This document shows positions 4,138-9,412 of a DNA stretch of 9,412 nt, piece by piece (positions within the stretch are counted from its first letter, which is position 1; each line of letters opens with the position of its first letter). The notes under the pieces were generated by a model, which had not been told where the DNA came from, did not search any database, and saw only the letters and a list, made by a program, of their open reading frames with translations. Location of the stretch: positions 1 through 9,412 of the forward strand of contig JBBRGJ010000129.1 in assembly GCA_038240835.1 (NCBI GenBank), written 5' to 3'. This stretch comes from JBAXTE01 sp038240835. Lineage in GTDB: Bacteria; Bacteroidota; Bacteroidia; Bacteroidales; WCHB1-69. The position numbers and the translations under genes are program-made.

Positions 4138-5556
4138 ATGAAACAAAAACTTGCTTATGCCACAGTTTTTTGGGTATTGATAGCGATGAATTCAGGAATA
4201 TTTGCTCAACAGAGTTCCACTTCATCGTTCACACTCAAAGAGGCACAAGAGTACGCTGCCAAGAACAGTTATTCCGTTAGAAACACCGCCATTGATTTGG
4301 TGATTGCAAAGAAAAAAATATGGGAAACCACAGCCATGGGCTTGCCACAGATAAATGGTCAAATTCAATATCAAAACATGTTGGATATTCCAACTACGTT
4401 GCTTCCCGATTTTATCAGTCCTTCTGTATATGGCGTATTGATGATGGAAGGGGTTAAAGATCGTTTTGGAAATCCTATCACCATGCCCGCTTCTACTGGC
4501 GCAACTTTTCCTGCAAAATTTGGGACACAACACAATGCATCCTTGGGCGGAACTCTTTCGCAATTAATTTTTAGCGGACAATATATTGTGGGATTACAAG
4601 CCTCTAAGGTCTTTTATCAAATGTCGGTACAGGGACAACAAAAATCCCAAATAGACGCTCGATTCAGTGTTTCTACCTCTTATTATTTAGTATTAGTGCT
4701 TAAGCAAAATAAAGAGATATTGGAAAAAAGTTTAACCACCTTACAAAAAACAGTCTTTGAAGCAGAGCAGAGCAACAAGCAAGGATTTATTGAAGACATC
4801 ACCGTGGATCAGATGAGAATCAACTTGATTACGTTAGAAAATGCAATTACATCGATAGAGGGACAAATTCAGACCTCGTTGAATCTGTTAAAATTCCAAA
4901 TGGGAATAGACCTCAATCAACCCCTTGAACTTACCGATAATTTAGAATCATTCATCAACGAAGCACTTTTACAACCCTCCAATGGAGCGGCCTTGGATGT
5001 AAACCGTATGATTGATTATCAAATAATGCAAACACAGTTGAAATTACAGAAACTAAATTTGCGCCGCGAAAAATTCAATTTCTTACCCACGATTGCTGGG
5101 TTTTACACCTATCAGCAAAAAGCGATGCGTCAGGAGTTTGACATTTTCGACAAAGGCAAAGATTGGTTTCCAACGTCCATCATTGGCATCAACATCGACA
5201 TCCCAATTTTTTCGAGTGGATCGAGACTGATGAAAGTTCAACAAGCGAAATTAACTGTCCAGAAAATGGAGATTGCAGAGTTGCAAGTTTCCGAAGGGTT
5301 AAAGTTAGAAGCAGCTCAAGCAAGTACCAGTTTCAACACTGCTTTTCAGAAATTCAACAAAGAGAAAACCAGCAAGGATTTAGCATCAAAAGTTTATCAA
5401 ACAACGCTTACCAAATACAACAGCGGAGTAGCCACAAGCATCGAGTTAACACAAGCTTACAGTCAATACCTAACCAGTGAATCTAATTATCACATGGCAT
5501 TGATGGAAATGTTAACTGCAAAATTGAAATTAGACAAATCGACCGGAAAATTATAA
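4138..5556 (+). CDS. TolC-family outer-membrane efflux channel
   Basis: This 472-residue protein begins with a signal peptide: KQK, a hydrophobic core at about 6-20, and likely cleavage after IFA at residue 23. The mature part has two repeats of the outer membrane efflux domain. The first starts at FTLKEAQEYAAKNSY (31-45), with long helices rich in Gln, Lys and Leu. The section around residues 75-150, with SVYGV and GGTLSQLIFSGQY, fits the first beta-barrel strands and return to helix. The second repeat contains RREKFNFLPTIAGFY, IPIFSSG and, near the end, YNSGVATSIELTQAYSQYL, a hallmark of the last helix. Length is normal for the family. It would form a trimeric channel that docks with the adaptor encoded next, 32 bases downstream. 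Substrate cannot be deduced. Confidence 0.93.
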   Translation: MKQKLAYATVFWVLIAMNSGIFAQQSSTSSFTLKEAQEYAAKNSYSVRNTAIDLVIAKKKIWETTAMGLPQINGQIQYQNMLDIPTTLLPDFISPSVYGVLMMEGVKDRFGNPITMPASTGATFPAKFGTQHNASLGGTLSQLIFSGQYIVGLQASKVFYQMSVQGQQKSQIDARFSVSTSYYLVLVLKQNKEILEKSLTTLQKTVFEAEQSNKQGFIEDITVDQMRINLITLENAITSIEGQIQTSLNLLKFQMGIDLNQPLELTDNLESFINEALLQPSNGAALDVNRMIDYQIMQTQLKLQKLNLRREKFNFLPTIAGFYTYQQKAMRQEFDIFDKGKDWFPTSIIGINIDIPIFSSGSRLMKVQQAKLTVQKMEIAELQVSEGLKLEAAQASTSFNTAFQKFNKEKTSKDLASKVYQTTLTKYNSGVATSIELTQAYSQYLTSESNYHMALMEMLTAKLKLDKSTGKL

Positions 5557-5588
5557 GAAAAAAAATATAAATAATAGAATAAATAAAG

Positions 5589-6698
5589 ATGAGAAAGATA
5601 ACCATTGTTTTAATTGCCATTATTATGCTTGCATCCTGTGGAAGTGATAAAAAAGCCAAATTAGAAAGTTTAAAAAAGAAAAAAGCGGAGATAGAATTGG
5701 AGATCAAAAAGCTGGAGTTAGCTTTAATAGGATCGGATTCTACAAAATCCAATTCAAGAATAGTCACCGTGAGCGAAATAGCTCCCACCGAATTTAATCA
5801 CTACATCGAGTTGCAAGGCAAAGTAGATGGCGAGGAGAATGTAATTGCAACCAGTAAAGGTGCGGGCGTAATCACCAATATTTTTGTAAAAGAGGGACAA
5901 TCGGTAAGAAAAGGTCAGATATTGGCAGAATTAGACATGCAAATATTGAAACAATCGTTGATAGAATTAAAATCACAACTTGATTTTGCCACCAATTTAT
6001 TCAACAAGCAAAAAGCGTTGTGGGATCAAAAGATTGGTTCTGAAGTTCAATTTTTATCCGCAAAAAATCAGAAAGAGGGATTAGAAAACCGAATGGCAAC
6101 GTTAAATGATCAATTGGATTTAATGAGAATTAAATCCCCTATCAACGGCACCATTGAGGAGATTCCTGTAAAAATTGGACAATCGATTGCGCCAGGTATG
6201 ATTGCATTTAGAGTGGTGAATTTCTCAAAAGTAAAAGTAATGGTGGATGTCTCCGAATCGTATGCCTCCAAAGTAAGATTGGGAGATGAAGCAGTAATAT
6301 CATTCCCCGATTTTGGCGAAGAGGTTCGTGCCAAAGTTACTTTTGCCAGCCGTTATATCAATCCGTCTAACCGAAGTTTCCAAGTAGAGATTCGTTTAAA
6401 CCCAGGGAAATTAGAGTTTAGAGCAAACATGTTGGCTGTCGTAAAAATCAACGATTATGTTCAGAAAGATGCCATTGTGGTTCCTGTAAACTTGATACAA
6501 AAAGGGCTAAATAATGAGTATGTTTTGGTCGCCATTCAAAAAGGGAAAGAGACCATAGCCGTGCGTAAAAAAGTAACCGTTGGGTTGACTTATGCAGGGA
6601 GTACAGAGATTAAAAGTGGGTTAGTTGCTGGAGACAAAATAATTGTTTCAGGATTTCAAAACATCAACGACGGCGACATTATACAAGTATCACAATAA
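5589..6698 (+). CDS. RND efflux periplasmic adaptor (membrane-fusion) lipoprotein
   Basis: The 369-residue product is the adaptor that connects the RND pump to the TolC-like channel. A lipoprotein signal ends in LASC with the lipidated cysteine at residue 17, so the protein is anchored to a membrane. A charged coiled coil (about 22-46, alternating K and E/L) follows directly, a layout I recall from Bacteroidota adaptors. The biotinyl-lipoyl half-motifs lie at about 83-118 (GAGVITNIFVKEGQSVRKGQ) and 180-212 (SPINGTIEEIPVKIGQ), separated by a helical hairpin (119-178) that includes LWDQKIGSEVQFLSAK. A beta-barrel domain (about 213-290) and a membrane-proximal domain (about 295-369) complete it. 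Gene order and spacing support one operon with the TolC-like gene. Confidence 0.93.
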   Translation: MRKITIVLIAIIMLASCGSDKKAKLESLKKKKAEIELEIKKLELALIGSDSTKSNSRIVTVSEIAPTEFNHYIELQGKVDGEENVIATSKGAGVITNIFVKEGQSVRKGQILAELDMQILKQSLIELKSQLDFATNLFNKQKALWDQKIGSEVQFLSAKNQKEGLENRMATLNDQLDLMRIKSPINGTIEEIPVKIGQSIAPGMIAFRVVNFSKVKVMVDVSESYASKVRLGDEAVISFPDFGEEVRAKVTFASRYINPSNRSFQVEIRLNPGKLEFRANMLAVVKINDYVQKDAIVVPVNLIQKGLNNEYVLVAIQKGKETIAVRKKVTVGLTYAGSTEIKSGLVAGDKIIVSGFQNINDGDIIQVSQ

Positions 6699-6765
6699 TT
6701 TAGGGATTATTTCGAAATTCTTCTTCATGTTGAATACATAAAATATTTCGAGAAACTTTTCAAAG

Positions 6766-6796
6766 AATATTTCAATAGCGATTGAATATTATTTTT
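6766..6796 (+). promoter_or_regulatory. Hairpin plus T-rich run before the pump gene (possible attenuator)
   Basis: AATA, a bulged T, TTCAAT, loop AGCG, ATTGAA and TATT form a 10-bp stem at 6766-6790. ATTTTT follows at 6791-6796. The stem is AT-rich and therefore weak, and the T run is short, so partial termination or an mRNA processing site is more plausible than a full stop. It sits 12 bases before the pump ATG, inside the only long gap (110 bases) of the operon. I saw no TAnnTTTG box in the gap. Confidence 0.35.
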
Positions 6797-6808
6797 AATA
6801 AAAAATAG

Positions 6809-9412
6809 ATGAAAGACAAACAAATTAAAATCAAAGAGTTCTTTGCCACAAGTTGGGCCATCGACAATAAAACCAGCGTATATGTGATGATTGTGATGAT
6901 TGTGCTGATTGGCATAATGAGTTACACACGCATTCCCAAGGAGCAATTTCCCGACATTGTGATTCCCACAATATTAGTCAGCACTCCGTATCCAGGCACC
7001 TCGCCTACCGACATAGAAAACATCGTTACACGTCCCATCGAAAAGGAGATGAAAGGATTGTCTGGCGTGAAAAAAATCACCAGCAATTCGCTCCAAGATT
7101 TTTCTACCGTAGTGGTGGAATTCAACACCGATGTGTCTGTAGAAGAAGCCAAACAAAGGGTAAAAGATGCAGTGGATAAAGCTCGTCCGAAGTTGCCCAA
7201 CAATTTGCCTACTGCTCCGAATGTAATGCAAATTGATTTTTCCGAAATCCCAATTATGTACATTCAAATCTCTGGAAATTATGATTTAAACCGATTAAAA
7301 TTATTTGCAGAGGACATTCAAGACCGCGTAGAGCAGCTGAAAGAGATTACCCGTGCGGATATTATTGGAGCGTTAGAGAGGGAAATTCAGATAGATGTGG
7401 ATATGTACAAAATGCAAGCGGCTGGAGTTTCTTTAACGGATATTGAGCGAGCGGTAGCTTCCGAGAACTTAACTATTTCGGCAGGAAATATCTCTGTGCA
7501 AGGCATGAAACGGACCGTTCGGGTAGTGGGACAATTTCCATCAGTGGACGAATTGTACAAAATCACGCTAAAATCTCCCACAGGAGGCATCGTTTACCTT
7601 CGCGACATTGCCACTTTAAAAGATAGTTTTAAAGAGCAAGAGAGTTTTTCGAGATTAGATGGCGCCAACGTAATCACGCTGAGTGTGATTAAACGATCGG
7701 GTGAAAATTTATTAGCTGCTGCCGACCATATTAAAGAGATTGTAAATAATGATTTGGGAAAAGTATTACCTAAAGATCTAAAATTGACCATCACGGGCGA
7801 TATGTCGAGATACACTCGAAACACTTTGGATGAACTAATCAACACAATTATCCTTGGGTTTTTATTGGTTACCGTTGTTTTGATGTTTTTTATGGGTGTT
7901 AAAAATGCCTTTTTTGTTGGATTAGCGGTTCCTCTATCGATGTGTGTTGCCTTTATGATTATGCCAACAATAGGGTTTTCGCTCAACATGATTGTCATGT
8001 TTGGATTTATCTTTGCGTTAGGAATTGTAGTCGATGATGCCATTGTGGTGGTCGAAAACACCCATCGAATTCACAAAACTGTCCCTGATATAAAAATAGC
8101 TGCTAAAATGGCTGCTGGTGAAGTATTCTTGCCTATTTTATCGGGAACGTTGACCACGTTGGCTCCATTCTTTCCATTGGCATTCTGGCCCGGAATGGTA
8201 GGTAAATTTATGTACTATATGCCTGTTACTCTTATTATTACACTTTTTGCATCGCTATTTGTCGCGTACATTATGAACCCTGTTTTTGCAGTTGATTTTA
8301 TGTCAAAGGACGATCATATTGTACACGATAAACGTCGTAAAAAAATGTTACTGAAAAACATCGGAGTGATGGCTATTTTGGCGACTATTGCATATCTTTC
8401 ATCGTTGTTAGGTGTTGCGGCTAAAGTATTCCTCACCACTGGCAATGTTATCGTTATTTTTGCGCTACTTTATTCATTTCATAACTTTATAGGCTCTAAA
8501 ATCATCCACCATTTTCAAGATGATATCTGGCCAAAATTTGTGCTTAGTTACGAACGATTGTTGAAGAAATTATTGATCGGTCGTCGTCCATCCAAGTTGT
8601 TATTTGCCACGATTGCTCTTTTCTTTCTTACCTTTGTATTGGTAGGAATTCGGAAACCTAAAGTATTGTTTTTTCCCGACAACGAACCCAACAGTATCAA
8701 CGTATTAGTTAGAATGCCTGTGGGAACGGATCAAGTAGTAACGGATTCCATCACTAAAATAATTGAGCACCGTGTAATTGAAGCCATTGGCAAAGATAGC
8801 AATCTTGTGGAATCAATTATTTCGAACGTAGCCAGTGGCGCAGACGACGGAATGAGTTTTGATCGCACCACACAATCACACAAAGGAAAAGTGACCATCA
8901 ATTTTGTGGAACACCATTTGCGCGAAGGGGTCAATACCAATGACTTTATGATCGAAATCAGAAATAAAATCAAAGGAATTCCTGGGGCAGAAATATCGGT
9001 CATCAAGAACAAAAATGGTCCTCCAACAGGCAAACCTGTCAACATTGAAATCAGTGGCGAGGACATGGAAGATCTGATTAAAGATGCCTCAAAATTCAAA
9101 AAACACTTAGATTCTCTAAAAATCCCAGGAGTAGAAGAGTTGCGCTCCGATTTTGAAGAGAGCAAGCCCGAAATCATTGTCGAATTGGATAGAGAAAGAA
9201 CTACTCGTGAAGGGTTAAGCACCGCACAAATAGGGATGGAATTGCGAAGTGCAATCTTTGGGAAAGACATCAGCAAATTCAAACAGAATGAAGATGAGTT
9301 CCCTATTCAGTTAAGATATTCAACCGATCAACGTGAGAGCATCGACAACATCATGAATATGAAAATATCATACAGAGATATGGCCAGCGGTCAATTTCGT
9401 CAAATTCCTCTT
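6809..9412 (+). CDS. RND-family efflux pump, inner-membrane permease (3' end outside window)
   Basis: The frame is open from ATG at 6809 to the window end, 868 residues, roughly three quarters of a usual 1050-1170 residue RND pump. The protein is a proton-driven exporter that works as a trimer. TM1 is at about 22-40, followed by FPDIVIPTILVSTPYPGTSPTDIE, the family N-terminal porter motif. TM2-TM4 run from about 340 to 420, and TM4 carries LGIVVDDAIVVVEN with the proton-relay pair D409-D410, matching AcrB D407/D408. TM5-TM6 follow at about 435-500. Two further hydrophobic stretches (about 518-536 and 543-562) precede TM7 (about 596-616) and the second porter half. The lysine and threonine partners of the relay would lie past the window edge. 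HAE1-like drug efflux is likelier than metal efflux, but the substrate is not shown. Translation starts 12 bases after a hairpin, behind an A-rich leader. Confidence 0.95.
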   Translation, partial: MKDKQIKIKEFFATSWAIDNKTSVYVMIVMIVLIGIMSYTRIPKEQFPDIVIPTILVSTPYPGTSPTDIENIVTRPIEKEMKGLSGVKKITSNSLQDFSTVVVEFNTDVSVEEAKQRVKDAVDKARPKLPNNLPTAPNVMQIDFSEIPIMYIQISGNYDLNRLKLFAEDIQDRVEQLKEITRADIIGALEREIQIDVDMYKMQAAGVSLTDIERAVASENLTISAGNISVQGMKRTVRVVGQFPSVDELYKITLKSPTGGIVYLRDIATLKDSFKEQESFSRLDGANVITLSVIKRSGENLLAAADHIKEIVNNDLGKVLPKDLKLTITGDMSRYTRNTLDELINTIILGFLLVTVVLMFFMGVKNAFFVGLAVPLSMCVAFMIMPTIGFSLNMIVMFGFIFALGIVVDDAIVVVENTHRIHKTVPDIKIAAKMAAGEVFLPILSGTLTTLAPFFPLAFWPGMVGKFMYYMPVTLIITLFASLFVAYIMNPVFAVDFMSKDDHIVHDKRRKKMLLKNIGVMAILATIAYLSSLLGVAAKVFLTTGNVIVIFALLYSFHNFIGSKIIHHFQDDIWPKFVLSYERLLKKLLIGRRPSKLLFATIALFFLTFVLVGIRKPKVLFFPDNEPNSINVLVRMPVGTDQVVTDSITKIIEHRVIEAIGKDSNLVESIISNVASGADDGMSFDRTTQSHKGKVTINFVEHHLREGVNTNDFMIEIRNKIKGIPGAEISVIKNKNGPPTGKPVNIEISGEDMEDLIKDASKFKKHLDSLKIPGVEELRSDFEESKPEIIVELDRERTTREGLSTAQIGMELRSAIFGKDISKFKQNEDEFPIQLRYSTDQRESIDNIMNMKISYRDMASGQFRQIPL

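Noticed and set aside
5163..5480. 105-codon + strand frame inside the TolC-like gene
   Set aside because: It is an alternative frame within a conserved domain and shows no features of a real protein.
8731..9282. 183-codon minus-strand open frame inside the pump gene
   Set aside because: The + strand here encodes conserved RND porter sequence without interruption, and the antisense translation is Ser/Leu-rich with no known motif.

Overview
The window looks like a low-GC Bacteroidota chromosome, most likely Flavobacteriales. Three things point there: promoter-like boxes of the TAnnTTTG type with A-rich leaders instead of Shine-Dalgarno sites, proteins that match Bacteroidota family versions (a fused FtcD, and a lipoprotein adaptor with a coiled coil directly after the lipid-anchor cysteine), and gene deserts full of dispersed palindromes and pyrimidine-rich repeats of the kind common in this group. 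The assignment comes from recognition only; no search was run.

Layout. Bases 2-121 hold the last 39 codons of an IS1595/ISXO2-type transposase that enters from the left. Bases 122-887 carry no credible gene, only a mosaic of short repeats and hairpins. Bases 888-2579 encode FtcD, a formiminotransferase-cyclodeaminase, behind a good promoter. Bases 2580-3458 are a second gene-poor repeat region with paired inverted units, a 17-bp bidirectional terminator and more copies of the repeats seen upstream. From 3518 to the right edge runs an efflux operon, all on the + strand: TetR-family regulator, TolC-type outer-membrane channel, RND-type membrane-fusion lipoprotein, and an RND inner-membrane pump cut by the window end at residue 868.

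Function. The last four genes form a complete tripartite drug or solute efflux system with its regulator first. The pump takes substrate from the inner membrane or periplasm, the lipoprotein adaptor bridges the periplasm, and the TolC-like channel opens the outer membrane. A bulged inverted repeat (3459-3472 and 3490-3501) brackets the promoter ahead of the regulator gene and is a natural candidate operator, so the regulator probably controls itself and the whole pump. A hairpin followed by a T-rich stretch in the 110-bp gap before the pump gene may tune pump expression. FtcD belongs to histidine degradation and one-carbon metabolism and stands alone, with no hut gene visible nearby.

I found no clearly new multi-gene system. 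The least explained content is noncoding: a 28-bp palindromic unit in three copies that, in two of them, sits at the same kind of site; a family of variable-core palindromes; a very stable 15-bp hairpin at 612-644; and the operator candidate.
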